Assembly: GCA_009886125.1 (NCBI GenBank) | Contig: VFJK01000015.1 | Span: 1-41,654, forward strand | Length of the DNA stretch: 41,654 nucleotides | Direction: 5' to 3' | Origin: Geobacter sp. | Lineage (GTDB): Bacteria > Desulfobacterota > Desulfuromonadia > Geobacterales > DSM-12255 | Shown here: positions 32,553 to 41,609 of the stretch, piece after piece | Layout of the letters: each line of letters opens with the position of its first letter | Position numbering within the stretch: the stretch's first letter is position 1 | Program-made: the position numbers and the translations under genes | Notes under the pieces: model-generated | What the model was told of the DNA's origin: nothing | The model's database searches: none | What the model saw: only the letters and a program-made list of their open reading frames with translations

Positions 32553-33464
32553 ATGACTTTTTCAGCCGGGCGTTTCTTCCTTTTATTTATCATACTCACT
32601 GCGATATTTACCACCCTAACCTCATGCAAGGATCAAAACCGTAAAGTTGTCAAGATCGGCTACATGAACTGCAATAACGAGCAGGAGACCAGACATCGTT
32701 TCGTCCCCCTCACGCGCTACCTTTCAGACAAGGTCGGCGTTGAGTTTGTCATGGTCCCGGTGGATACGCATGATTTCGAAAAGCGTTTCAATCAGGGGGA
32801 GTTTGCCTTTACCCACACCAACTCGCTGATCTACATGATCCTTAAGGAGCGTAACAACCTGAAGCTCCTCGCCTCTGAAAAACGGGGTAATTTCGGTTCA
32901 AAGTCAGGCGGGGCGATCATCTCCAGAAAAGGAAGCGGCATAGACAGGCTGGACCAGATAAAAGGGAAGAATTTCGCATTCGGCCCTATGCTTGCTCCGA
33001 CCGGCTATCTTGCGGAGTATGACCTTCTCCTCAGGTCCGGCATCGATCCTGAGAAGGATTTTGCTTCCTATACCATCCCTTCCGGCTCCTACAAGCACGA
33101 AAAGCTTGTCTACGGAGTCCTGTTCGGTCAGTACGATGTCTCTGCTGCCACATTACTCGATCTTGAGACCATGACCAAAGAGGGAAAGATAGCCGCAGAC
33201 GATTTCAACATCCTTGCTCAGACTCCTCTTGTCCCGTACTGCACGTTCGCTGCCGCTTCGAATGCCGATCCGGCGCTTGTCGACAAGCTCCGCAAGGCTC
33301 TTCTGGAGCTGAAACCGACCGATACTGCCGAAGTCGACGGTGAAAGGGTGAAGGTCCTGAAAGCAGCCTGGATCGACGGCTATGAAGAGCTTGTTGATAA
33401 GGATTTCGACCTGTTGCGGGAGATGGCAAAGCGGGTCAACATGCCCCCTTACCAGAAGTTTTAA
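32553..33464 (+). CDS. PhnD-like periplasmic-binding lipoprotein
   Basis: A 303-residue protein from the ATG at 32553. The earlier GTG at 32502 and ATG at 32529 would add a non-signal leader. The lipoprotein signal MTFSAGRFFLLFIILTAIFT runs up to LTSC (C25). The rest matches the phosphonate/phosphite-type binding fold: VKIGYMNCNNEQETRHRFVP, LTRYLSDKVGVEFVMV, FTHTNSLIYMIL, a GKNFAFGPMLAPTGYL segment and DVSAATLLDLETM. Such proteins bind phosphonate, phosphite or other oxyanions, including reported selenate-linked members. No ABC permease or ATPase is next to it. It starts a tight plus-strand operon with a TPR protein (6-bp gap) and a YedE-type transporter. Confidence 0.85.
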   Translation: MTFSAGRFFLLFIILTAIFTTLTSCKDQNRKVVKIGYMNCNNEQETRHRFVPLTRYLSDKVGVEFVMVPVDTHDFEKRFNQGEFAFTHTNSLIYMILKERNNLKLLASEKRGNFGSKSGGAIISRKGSGIDRLDQIKGKNFAFGPMLAPTGYLAEYDLLLRSGIDPEKDFASYTIPSGSYKHEKLVYGVLFGQYDVSAATLLDLETMTKEGKIAADDFNILAQTPLVPYCTFAAASNADPALVDKLRKALLELKPTDTAEVDGERVKVLKAAWIDGYEELVDKDFDLLREMAKRVNMPPYQKF

Positions 33465-33470
33465 ACCAAT

Positions 33471-34004
33471 ATGAAGTTTGACCGTTTCGACAAAATCCTC
33501 ATTTCACTGCTTGCTATCGCTGCAGTAGCTCTTCTCGCCTACACGGCACAGTCTTTTCCTGCTAAAACGACTGCGATCGAATCCAGGAGCATGGAGCGTG
33601 AACTGGCTTCCCAGGCCCGTGTAGGGCTTCTGGAGAAGCTCTATTCGCCGGTTACCGTGGCTCTGCAGAACGGGCAGTATCAGGAAGCTCTGTTGAAGCT
33701 TGAGGAAGTAAATATCCGCTATCCTGGAGAGGCTCACGGATTTATCCTCAAGGGTGAGATCCTTTACCGGATGGGAGTGCTTGACGGCGCTGCCGCCGGA
33801 TTTATCAGGGGGATCAAGCTCAGCGGTGACTATATTGATAAAAACAGCCCGTTTTCAAAGCGCGACATCATAGCGATACTTGTAGAAAAATCGCTCCCTC
33901 CGGCACAAACCGCATATAAAAACTCCCACTCGAATCCGGCATTGAAAGAGAACCTTTCCAACCTCAACTACCTCAAGAGCCGACTTGCCGGGGGGTGCGA
34001 ATAA
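33471..34004 (+). CDS. Small membrane-anchored TPR protein
   Basis: A 177-residue protein. One N-terminal helix (ILISLLAIAAVALLAYT) anchors a periplasmic part with LYSPVTVALQNGQYQEALLK and EAHGFILKGEILYRMGVLDG, two TPR-like helix pairs. It lies between the PhnD-like lipoprotein and the YedE-like transporter, starting 6 bp after the former and sharing TAATG with the latter. It may hold the binding protein and transporter together. I know no family name for it. Confidence 0.7.
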   Translation: MKFDRFDKILISLLAIAAVALLAYTAQSFPAKTTAIESRSMERELASQARVGLLEKLYSPVTVALQNGQYQEALLKLEEVNIRYPGEAHGFILKGEILYRMGVLDGAAAGFIRGIKLSGDYIDKNSPFSKRDIIAILVEKSLPPAQTAYKNSHSNPALKENLSNLNYLKSRLAGGCE

Positions 34005-35068
34005 TGCGCCTGGACCGACACATGATGACAATTATACTGAGCGGGCTGTTGCTCGGGTTTTTCGGGGTGATGCTCTCTGTCTGGGGGAATCCGGAGAACT
34101 CCGGTATCTGTGTTTCCTGTTTTATCGAGAATAGTGCCGGTGCTCTCGGGCTTCATAATAACCCCCGTCTTCAGTACCTTCGTCCGGAGCTTGTCGGTTT
34201 CGTGCTGGGGGCATTTGCAAGTGCACTTCTCAGGAGAGAGTTCCGTTCCCGGGGCGGCAGTGCTCCTCTTTTCCGCTTTGCCTCAGGATTTTTCCTGATA
34301 GTCGGCTGTGCCGTGTTTATCGGTTGTCCGATAAAGCTTTTCCTGCGATTCACTGCCGGAGATCTTACCTCTCTGGCAGGTGTCGTCGGGCTGATCGTTG
34401 GCGTCTGGTGTGGTCTGAAGGGGCTTGCTAGCGGTGTCGAGCTCGGTCGACTCTCTCCTTCGGCTGCTCCGAGAGGGAGCGGGCTGCTCGCACCTGCTGT
34501 TTTTCTGATGTTTCTGCTTTTTATCTTCATCTCCCCGTCTTTTCTAATTGCATCTGAAAAAGGGAGCAGTGCCCAGCATGCGCCTCTGCTGATCTCTCTT
34601 GCCGTCGGGCTTCTCCTCGGGTTTATAGCCCAGGGGAGCCGTTTCTGTATTACCGGAAGCGTCCGTGACATCCTGCTGATGGGACGACGAGCTCCGCTCC
34701 TCTGGGGCGGGACCGCTTTTCTCGCGACAGCACTGCTGGTGAATTTTATCAGTGGCCGGTTTAATCCCGGTTTTGCCGGGCAGCCCGGCTCACATCAGGA
34801 ATACCTCTGGTCATTTCTCGGGATGGTCCTCGTCGGCTGGCTCTCGGTACTGATCGGCGGCTGCCCGTTCCGTCAGCTGGTGAAGTCGGGTGAAGGTGAT
34901 TCGGACGCGGCGCTGGTGGTAGCCGGGATGTTTCTCGGTGGTGCACTGGTTCAGGGGTGGAATCTTGCCGCTACATCCGCCGGGGTCCCGATTGGAGGGA
35001 AGATCGCCATCATAGCAGGTTTTGTGCTTGTTTTCAGCGGAAGCATCCTTCTGAGAGAGAGGGAGTAA
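34004..35068 (+). CDS. yedE: YedE-family membrane protein (selenium-metabolism type)
   Basis: A 354-residue polytopic protein. GGGGGTGC just upstream and the TAATG overlap support the ATG at 34004 over the GTG at 33995. The two YeeE/YedE-type halves hold CAVFIGCPIKLFLRF and VLIGGCPFRQLVKSGEGD, with a conserved Gly-Cys-Pro in each, plus GICVSCFIENSAGAL, AQHAPLLISLAVGLLLG and GSRFCITGSVRD. The pattern is that of the YedE subgroup found beside selenium genes; YeeE relatives import thiosulfate through the conserved Cys. Function is likely transport of a sulfur or selenium compound. No selD or selA is in the window to confirm selenium. Confidence 0.85.
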   Translation: MRLDRHMMTIILSGLLLGFFGVMLSVWGNPENSGICVSCFIENSAGALGLHNNPRLQYLRPELVGFVLGAFASALLRREFRSRGGSAPLFRFASGFFLIVGCAVFIGCPIKLFLRFTAGDLTSLAGVVGLIVGVWCGLKGLASGVELGRLSPSAAPRGSGLLAPAVFLMFLLFIFISPSFLIASEKGSSAQHAPLLISLAVGLLLGFIAQGSRFCITGSVRDILLMGRRAPLLWGGTAFLATALLVNFISGRFNPGFAGQPGSHQEYLWSFLGMVLVGWLSVLIGGCPFRQLVKSGEGDSDAALVVAGMFLGGALVQGWNLAATSAGVPIGGKIAIIAGFVLVFSGSILLRERE

Positions 35069-36091
35069 TTGACCGGTCAGTTCAGCAGATCTTTTTTTGC
35101 TCTTTTTGGACTTTTGCTCATTCCGGCACTCCTTCATGCTGCAGATATGGAGATCACTCCATTCAGGGCGACAAATCAGAGCCCTCTGGTGGTGATCCAT
35201 GCCATTCCTGTTGATTCTTCTGCCACGATAACGCCGAAAGGGCACGTCTCTTCAGCATTTACCTTTGACCTTGCCAGTAACTACACATACGCTTCAGACT
35301 TCTCATCAGGGGATAATCTTCTCTTTGACGGGGAGTCATACCGCTGGACAGTTTCGACCCGTTACGGATTGACTGATAGAGTCGAAATAGGGATTGATAT
35401 TCCGTACATGCTCTACGGGGGCGGCTTTCTCGACAGCTTCATAATCGACTGGCATGACACTTTCGGACTGCCGCAGGGGGGCCGGGACAGTGCAGCAAAG
35501 AACCGCTCGCAGTACAGCTACACCAAAGATGGTCGGCAGAAGCTGCTGATGGATCGTTCCGGCAGCGGGCTTGGAGATGTGACCCTGACGACGGGAGTGA
35601 AGCTGTTTGAGAACAGATCTCTTGCCGGTGCAGAATCCGTTGCTTTTCGTGCCACGCTCAAACTCCCGACCGGCGACAGTGACCGATTGCTCGGAGACGG
35701 GGCGATTGCCGGTACCGGCTCTCTCTGCGGAGGGATGAACCGGTTTACCCGGTGGGGTACTGTCGGGTTGTTCGGTTCAGCCGGTCTCATGGTGTCCGAT
35801 GACGGGAAGGTTTTGAGAGATCAGCAGAAAAACCTGGCAGGATTCGGGACATTAGGCGTGGGATGGGGGCCTCTGTCATGGATATCGTTCAAACTCCAGC
35901 TGAATGGAAATACCCCTCTGTACGGAGGCAGCAATCTTGCCGAGATTTCCAAACCACCGCTGATGCTTATGATGGGCGGGGCTTTGAAGTTCCCGGGTGA
36001 ATATATCCTGGATATAGGGGTCTCCGAGGATGTGTCCGTGGCTACTGCCCCTGATGTCGCTTTCCATCTCGGCCTCTCCAGGCAGTTCTGA
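35069..36091 (+). CDS. DUF3187 family outer-membrane protein
   Basis: A 340-residue protein from the TTG at 35069, right after the YedE stop (TAATTG) and close to GGGAG. It has a signal peptide (ending LLHAAD), then PFRATNQSPLVVIHAIP, the marker at the start of DUF3187 proteins, and alternating aromatic strands to a terminal Phe (HLGLSRQF), as in outer-membrane beta-barrels. It may form the outer-membrane pore for the same substrate as the PhnD-like and YedE-like proteins. That is inferred from the operon, as the family has no proven role known to me. Confidence 0.8.
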   Translation: MTGQFSRSFFALFGLLLIPALLHAADMEITPFRATNQSPLVVIHAIPVDSSATITPKGHVSSAFTFDLASNYTYASDFSSGDNLLFDGESYRWTVSTRYGLTDRVEIGIDIPYMLYGGGFLDSFIIDWHDTFGLPQGGRDSAAKNRSQYSYTKDGRQKLLMDRSGSGLGDVTLTTGVKLFENRSLAGAESVAFRATLKLPTGDSDRLLGDGAIAGTGSLCGGMNRFTRWGTVGLFGSAGLMVSDDGKVLRDQQKNLAGFGTLGVGWGPLSWISFKLQLNGNTPLYGGSNLAEISKPPLMLMMGGALKFPGEYILDIGVSEDVSVATAPDVAFHLGLSRQF

Positions 36092-36106
36092 TAAGGCTCC
36101 CAACTG

Positions 36107-37897
36107 ATGACTCATCTCCCGACTACAATCCAGGAATCTCTGCAGCGCGGCTGGAAAGAGCTGGACGTCATCTTTGTGACAGGCGATGCGTATATCGATC
36201 ATCCCGCTTTCGGCACTGCCCTGCTTGCGCGCCTGCTGGAGTCGGAGGGCCTCAGGGTCGGGATAATCGCCCAGCCTGACTGGAAAAACAAGGATGCATT
36301 CAAGGTCCTCGGTCGCCCCAGGCTGTTTTTTGCCGTGACTGCCGGGGCCATGGACTCCATGGTCGCCCATTATACACCTTCCCGCAAGATCCGCCGCGAC
36401 GATGCCTACACCCCCGGCAACAGCCACGGCGCCCGCCCGAACCGGGCCACTATTGTCTATACTTCTGGTTGCAAGGCGGCCTACAGGGATGTCCCGGTCG
36501 TAATCGGAGGTATCGAGGCTTCCTTGCGCCGCTTTGCCCAGTACGATTTCTGGGAGGACAAGGTTCGAAGGTCGTTGATCTTCGACAGCAAAGCCGATCT
36601 GCTGGTCTTCGGCATGGGGGAGCGTCCGCTCCTTGAGCTCGTAAGACGGCTTCAGTCCGGCGAGAGCTTTCAGGGCATAACCGATTTGAAGGGGGCCGCG
36701 GTTGTAGCCAGAGCCGCCGATTTGTCCGGATCAATTGAATTGCCCTCGTTTGAAGCGGTGTCGTCCGATAAAAAGCTTTATGCCGAGGCGTTCAGGCTTG
36801 CCAGCCTGGAGCAGAACCCGTACGCCGGTAAAGCCCTGATGCAGCCGCATGGCGACCGTTTTCTCTTGTGTAATCCGCCAGCGCTACCGCTTCCAGAAGC
36901 TGAAATGGACCAAATCTACGCACTGCCGTTCACCCGCCTGCCGCACCCTTCCTACAAGGAGCCGATTCCGGCCTGGGAGCAGATCAAGACCTCCATAACG
37001 ACTCACCGTGGCTGTGCCGGCGGCTGTGCTTTCTGCGCGATCACCTCCCATCAGGGGAAATTCATCCAGTCCCGTAGTGAGAAGTCGGTCCTGGCGGAGA
37101 TCGAAAGGGTGGCGGGGGAGAGGTGGGCTCACGGCAGCATCAGCGACATCGGTGGTCCGACTGCCAACATGTTCGGCGTCTCCTGCAAAGCGCCCGATCA
37201 GGGGCACTCCTGTCGGCGGGAAAGTTGCCTCTATCCGGCCATCTGCCGCAATCTTGACCTGGCAGATGCAAAGAGTGCGGGGCTCCTCAGAAAGGCGCGC
37301 AGCGTCAAAGGGGTGAAGCACACCGCCGTATCCTCCGGGGTCCGTTTCGACCTCCTGCTGAGGCAAAAGGGGTATTTCGACGAGCTTGCCAGCCATCAGG
37401 TCGGCGGACTGCTCAAGGTCGCGCCCGAGCATCTTGTCGACAGTGTTACCAGGGTCATGCGCAAGCCGGGAGGGCGGGCTTTTGCGGAGTTTCTGGAGAT
37501 GTTCCGCCAGAAGAGCAGGGAGGCGGGCAAGCGGCAGGCAGTCGTCCCCTATCTGATCTCCGGGCATCCCGGCTGCACGCTTTCCGACATGGTCGATCTG
37601 GCCCTGAAGCTCAAGGAGCTGGGTCTCAAGGTCGAGCAGGTTCAGGATTTCACCCCGACTCCGGGCACGCTGTCGACCTGTATCTACTATACCGGTCTGG
37701 ATCCGTTCAGCGGAGAGACGGTGTATGTTCCTCGCGGTGAAAAAGAGAAGAAGCTGCAGAAGTCGCTGCTGCTCGCACATCTTCCCGAAAACCGGAAAAG
37801 TGTCATGGAGGCGCTTAGGCTTTGCGGGCGGGAGAGGGAGGCCGGCAGATTGCTTGCGGTGTATTCTGGAGCAGTCACTTCGCGTAGTAGAAACTGA
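36107..37897 (+). CDS. ygiQ: YgiQ family radical SAM protein
   Basis: A 596-residue protein of normal YgiQ (UPF0313) length. It shows the N-terminal motif [20 protein letters not shown] and [19 protein letters not shown]. The radical SAM ligands are C303, C307 and C310 in [31 protein letters not shown]-type segments and LKVAPEHL follow, along with [20 protein letters not shown]. It begins 15 bp after the DUF3187 gene and may be co-transcribed. The family is widespread and its reaction is not established, so no role in the nearby transport operon should be assumed. Confidence 0.95.
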   Translation: MTHLPTTIQESLQRGWKELDVIFVTGDAYIDHPAFGTALLARLLESEGLRVGIIAQPDWKNKDAFKVLGRPRLFFAVTAGAMDSMVAHYTPSRKIRRDDAYTPGNSHGARPNRATIVYTSGCKAAYRDVPVVIGGIEASLRRFAQYDFWEDKVRRSLIFDSKADLLVFGMGERPLLELVRRLQSGESFQGITDLKGAAVVARAADLSGSIELPSFEAVSSDKKLYAEAFRLASLEQNPYAGKALMQPHGDRFLLCNPPALPLPEAEMDQIYALPFTRLPHPSYKEPIPAWEQIKTSITTHRGCAGGCAFCAITSHQGKFIQSRSEKSVLAEIERVAGERWAHGSISDIGGPTANMFGVSCKAPDQGHSCRRESCLYPAICRNLDLADAKSAGLLRKARSVKGVKHTAVSSGVRFDLLLRQKGYFDELASHQVGGLLKVAPEHLVDSVTRVMRKPGGRAFAEFLEMFRQKSREAGKRQAVVPYLISGHPGCTLSDMVDLALKLKELGLKVEQVQDFTPTPGTLSTCIYYTGLDPFSGETVYVPRGEKEKKLQKSLLLAHLPENRKSVMEALRLCGREREAGRLLAVYSGAVTSRSRN

Positions 37898-37960
37898 ATA
37901 TTTTATCCCCTCCATCCATCTGGGCTCAGAATAGTTGCACAAGGAACTTCTTTATAAATC

Positions 37961-40900
37961 ATGAAAAAATCCGTAATCCTGGCGACATATTTCATCTTCT
38001 TCCTGTCCGGTGTTTCTGCGCTGATCCATGAGATCGTCTGGGCACGATACCTCGGTCTCGTGTTCGGTGGATCGCACCTTGCGGTGACCTGTGTGCTCTT
38101 TGTGTTCATGGGGGGGCTGGCAGCAGGCAGCTACCTTATCGGCAAACGGGTCGATTCCCGTCAAAACCTGCTGCGCCTGTTCGGGTATCTTGAAATCGGC
38201 ATTGGTGCTTCAGCTCTTCTCTTTGCCGGTTTGATAAAGATATATCCGTCGATTTATATCCCGATCGCTCAGGCTGCTCCGGATTCAACTGTATTTATAA
38301 CCAGTATCAGAATCCTCTTTGCTCTTCTTGCGATGATAATCCCTACAACGCTGATGGGAGGGACGCTGCCGGTACTGACCTCTTTCACCTCCAGATTGAT
38401 GAAAGATACCGGAGTACGGCTCTCCTTCCTTTACGGGTTCAATACCTTCGGTGCAGTCTGCGGTGCAGCGGCTACGGGATTTGTGATGCTGCGCACCTTC
38501 TCCATGAGCACTACTCTCGTAATAGCGGTGGCAATCAATCTTGCTGTAGGGATTAGTGCCATCCTTATTCAGAAAACGATAAAAAGCGAAACTGAAAGTG
38601 AAGTTTCGTCACAAGATGAATCCGGGTCAGATGGGGTTCCGGCTACTGCGGAGAATCATTATCTCTCAAGGCTGGTTCTCTGGGGTATTGGTGTAAGTGG
38701 TTTTTGTGCAATGAGCTATGAAGTCCTCTGGAACAGGATCTTGAGTGTCGCAGTCGGGGCAAGTGCATACGGATTCACCATCCTGCTCATGGCTTTTCTT
38801 TCTGGAATAGCAGCCGGGAGCACTTCATATGGTCTTTATTGCAGCGTATCTACGAAACTGCGAAAAGGGATTCCGTCTCCGGTTGCAACTTCTGCACGAT
38901 CTTTTGGCGTCATCCAGGTGCTGATCGGTTTGACGGCACTCTATACGACGACACATTTTCGTTATCTGCCGAAATACGTGGCGTTCCTCCATGAGTTTTT
39001 CAGAGGACTGCTGCAGGGAGCAGATCAGTTTCAGGTGCTTCAGCTTGCAAATTTCACCCTTGCCTTTTACATGATGTTCATCCCGGCATTTTTTATGGGG
39101 GTGGCCTTTCCGATGGCCGGAGCTATACATAGTCGCTACAGCGGGTTTGTCGGCAAGTCTGTCGGTGAAACACTCTCTTTTAATACGATCGGTGCAATTC
39201 TGGGAGCAGGGGTCAGCGGATTTGTTTTGATCTACCTTTTCGGCATCCAGCGCTCTCTCCAGATGATCATCCTTCTGAATACCGTATACGGCCTGGTGCT
39301 TATTGCAGCCGTGCAGTGGGGAAAGCGGATATCGATGCTGGTCTCTTGTGCTGCCCTGGCTGCACTCATGGTACCGGTATTTTCCCCTTCATCATGGGAA
39401 CTCTGGAATCCGAAACTTTATGCGATATACCAGTCCAATAAACCCGAATCCTACGGGACGGATGAAGAGATAAGCGAGATGATGGACAACATGGATGTCC
39501 GTTATTACTACGAAGGGACTCAAACCATAGTCAGTGCTGTCCAGTCGGTGGACATACTTTTCTTTATTACCAACGGCAGGGTGGAAGCATCGAATGCCCA
39601 TCAGGATATGCAGTGTCAATATGTTCTCGGGCATCTGCCGATGCTGATGCATCATAATCCCCGCTCTGTTTTTGTTCTCGGAACCGGCAGCGGCATGACA
39701 CTGGGTGCGGTTTCTGTTCACCCGACAGTCGAGAAGATAACTCTGGCTGAAATCGAGCCCGGAGTCCTGGGGGTAGCAAAGACTTTCGGAATAGACAATC
39801 ACTACATACTTTCCCGGCCTGATCCCCGGCTTAAAATAGTTTTTAATGACGGCAGGAATCATCTCCTTACCACAAAAGACAAATATGATGTCATTACTGC
39901 AGATCCGGTGCACCCATGGTTCAGCGGTTCAGGCTATCTGTACTCTTCCGAATATTTCCGGCTTGCATCACAAAAGCTTAACCCAGGCGGCATACTTTGC
40001 CAATGGCTCCCTTTGTACGAGCTTACGGCTGAAAACCTGAAATCTGTTGTCAGAACGATACGGGAGAACTTCACTTATAGCATGATCTGGGTGACTCACT
40101 ACGATGCAGAGATAATCGCCAGTAATTCACCGATCATCATTGATGAAAACGAGCTGGCAAGGCGGATTTCGGCTGCACCTGTCACCGGCGATCTGCGCCA
40201 GATCAAGATGGGGAGTGCTGAAGATTTTCTGAGCTATTTCGTGATGGGTAGTGAAGGGGTAAAGGCATATAGCTCCGGAGGGAGGATAAATACTGATGAC
40301 AACCTCTATCTCGAATTTTCCGCTCCTCGCAGTATCGGGTTGGATTATCTGAGAGAAACCAACCTTTCAGATATTCTGGGCTACCGGGAAAAGATTCTGC
40401 CTTACCTTAAAAATGATAGTAATGAAGAGTTGAAAAGGTCTCAGTCACTTCGTTGGGAGGCAAATCACCAGGCTGCTCTACTTGAAGACAGGGTACATGT
40501 TCTGGATATGAGCGGCAAAATGATGACCTATCAATATACCGAGATTGCCACCGAGCTGGAGAATCGATACCCTCGCTATGCCCCATGGAGATTTGTCAAG
40601 GACGAGTCCGGAGATGAAAGAGGGGGTACCCCTCGTACCCTTCAGGAGTTGAATCTACAGATGATTGATGAAAATGATAAGCCGGTGATGGCTGAAATAT
40701 CAGCGATTGTTGTCCGTAAAAACAGCAGTAGGGCGCGGCTCTTTTTTGTAGATAACAGTACCAAGACCGTATTTGGCAAACTTCGTGTCAAGGGATCTGG
40801 AAAGGAAGCCTACATCGAAAACTTTGCTAAAGTTGTGATGGAAGATGTCCAGAAGGTATATTCCGAGGAGAGTATGAAGGCAGCAGAAGCCGGAAAGGAA

Positions 40901-40969
40901 CCGCCATCAGTTTTCAGGGTGTTCCCAAGGATCAAAACTGCTGTCGAGGCGAGGATAGATTTTGAATGA
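37961..40969 (+). CDS. Membrane protein / spermidine-synthase-like fusion with long C-terminal extension
   Basis: A 1002-residue protein. About 480 residues of membrane helices (YFIFFLSGVSALIHEIVWARY, TTLMGGTLPVLTSFTSR) precede a methyltransferase-fold domain. VLGTGSGMTLGAVS near residue 572 is the SAM-type loop, AEIEPGVLGVAKTF carries the acidic contact and VITADPVHPWFSGSGYLYSS near residue 647 corresponds to the aminopropyl site. The second Asp of DxxDP is replaced by His. About 200 further residues, with repeated charged segments and VVRKNSSRARLFFVDNS, match nothing I know. It is a longer relative of 14726-16927. The Shine-Dalgarno (AAGGA) is far from the ATG (about 15 bases). Substrate unknown; standard spermidine synthesis is doubtful. 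Confidence 0.85.
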   Translation: MKKSVILATYFIFFLSGVSALIHEIVWARYLGLVFGGSHLAVTCVLFVFMGGLAAGSYLIGKRVDSRQNLLRLFGYLEIGIGASALLFAGLIKIYPSIYIPIAQAAPDSTVFITSIRILFALLAMIIPTTLMGGTLPVLTSFTSRLMKDTGVRLSFLYGFNTFGAVCGAAATGFVMLRTFSMSTTLVIAVAINLAVGISAILIQKTIKSETESEVSSQDESGSDGVPATAENHYLSRLVLWGIGVSGFCAMSYEVLWNRILSVAVGASAYGFTILLMAFLSGIAAGSTSYGLYCSVSTKLRKGIPSPVATSARSFGVIQVLIGLTALYTTTHFRYLPKYVAFLHEFFRGLLQGADQFQVLQLANFTLAFYMMFIPAFFMGVAFPMAGAIHSRYSGFVGKSVGETLSFNTIGAILGAGVSGFVLIYLFGIQRSLQMIILLNTVYGLVLIAAVQWGKRISMLVSCAALAALMVPVFSPSSWELWNPKLYAIYQSNKPESYGTDEEISEMMDNMDVRYYYEGTQTIVSAVQSVDILFFITNGRVEASNAHQDMQCQYVLGHLPMLMHHNPRSVFVLGTGSGMTLGAVSVHPTVEKITLAEIEPGVLGVAKTFGIDNHYILSRPDPRLKIVFNDGRNHLLTTKDKYDVITADPVHPWFSGSGYLYSSEYFRLASQKLNPGGILCQWLPLYELTAENLKSVVRTIRENFTYSMIWVTHYDAEIIASNSPIIIDENELARRISAAPVTGDLRQIKMGSAEDFLSYFVMGSEGVKAYSSGGRINTDDNLYLEFSAPRSIGLDYLRETNLSDILGYREKILPYLKNDSNEELKRSQSLRWEANHQAALLEDRVHVLDMSGKMMTYQYTEIATELENRYPRYAPWRFVKDESGDERGGTPRTLQELNLQMIDENDKPVMAEISAIVVRKNSSRARLFFVDNSTKTVFGKLRVKGSGKEAYIENFAKVVMEDVQKVYSEESMKAAEAGKEPPSVFRVFPRIKTAVEARIDFE

Positions 40970-41018
40970 ATTTCGTCATCCAGAAAGCAGAGCGGGATTA
41001 TGTGTGATCAAAAAAAAC

Positions 41019-41048
41019 TTGACTGGCATATTGTGCCTGTTGTATAAA
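41019..41048 (+). promoter_or_regulatory. Promoter of the tRNA-tuf cluster
   Basis: -35 box TTGACT at 41019-41024 and -10 box TATAAA at 41043-41048, 18 bp apart. The start would fall within a few bases of the first tRNA. The long A-run just before the -35 box may act as an UP-like element. Confidence 0.75.
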
Positions 41049-41057
41049 GCTAATTCC

Positions 41058-41133
41058 GCTGGCGTAGCTCAACTGGAAGAGCAGCTGACTTGTAATCAGC
41101 AGGTTGCGGGTTCGAGTCCCATCGCCAGCTCCA
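41058..41133 (+). tRNA. tRNA-Thr (TGT)
   Basis: The acceptor stem GCTGGCG / CGCCAGC, discriminator T and encoded CCA bracket 76 nt. The anticodon loop CTTGTAA gives anticodon TGT, reading ACA. D- and T-arms (GGTTCGAGTCC) are standard. First of four tRNAs preceding tuf. Confidence 0.97.
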
Positions 41134-41195
41134 TTTATAAAGCGAATCGCCGGGATGGAAACAATCGCCGGCGTATTGTTGTAGGCTTTCCCCCT

Positions 41196-41280
41196 GGAGG
41201 GATTCCCGAGCGGCCAAAGGGAACAGACTGTAAATCTGTCGTCAGCGACTTCGGAGGTTCGAATCCTCCTCCCTCCACCA
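41196..41280 (+). tRNA. tRNA-Tyr (GTA)
   Basis: 85 nt with a long variable arm, as expected for bacterial tRNA-Tyr. The acceptor stem GGAGGGA pairs with TCCCTCC, followed by A and CCA. The anticodon loop CTGTAAA gives GTA, reading TAT and TAC. Confidence 0.97.
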
Positions 41281-41391
41281 TAAACGACATATCGAGACGA
41301 TCTTTTTCAGTTGTGGGCCAGGAGACGAAAGTCGCAAGAACTGGCAGCGCTGGGCAGATGCGGCTCACAAGGCATTCAACAGATCATTTTG

Positions 41392-41468
41392 GCGGGAGTA
41401 GCTCAGTTGGCTAGAGCATCAGCCTTCCAAGCTGAGGGTCGCGGGTTCGAGTCCCGTTTCCCGCTCCA
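41392..41468 (+). tRNA. tRNA-Gly (TCC)
   Basis: 77 nt. The acceptor GCGGGAG pairs with TTCCCGC (one G-T), followed by T and CCA. The anticodon loop CTTCCAA gives TCC, reading GGA. About 111 bp separate it from tRNA-Tyr, in which I see no gene. Confidence 0.97.
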
Positions 41469-41481
41469 AATTTTTTGTTAA

Positions 41482-41557
<76 letters not shown>

Positions 41558-41609
41558 TCAGCATAAACACCAAGAACTGGAATAAATCAGTAAACGGAGG
41601 ATTAATAAG

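Noticed and set aside
36884-37942. Long antisense frame (about 350 codons) opposite ygiQ
   Set aside because: YgiQ is certain on the plus strand. The antisense frame lacks motifs and an SD, and reflects codon composition.
40962-41414. Open frame of 150 codons across the tRNA cluster
   Set aside because: It overlaps tRNA-Thr(TGT) and tRNA-Tyr(GTA) completely and has no recognisable domain. The frame is a by-product of the tRNA sequences.
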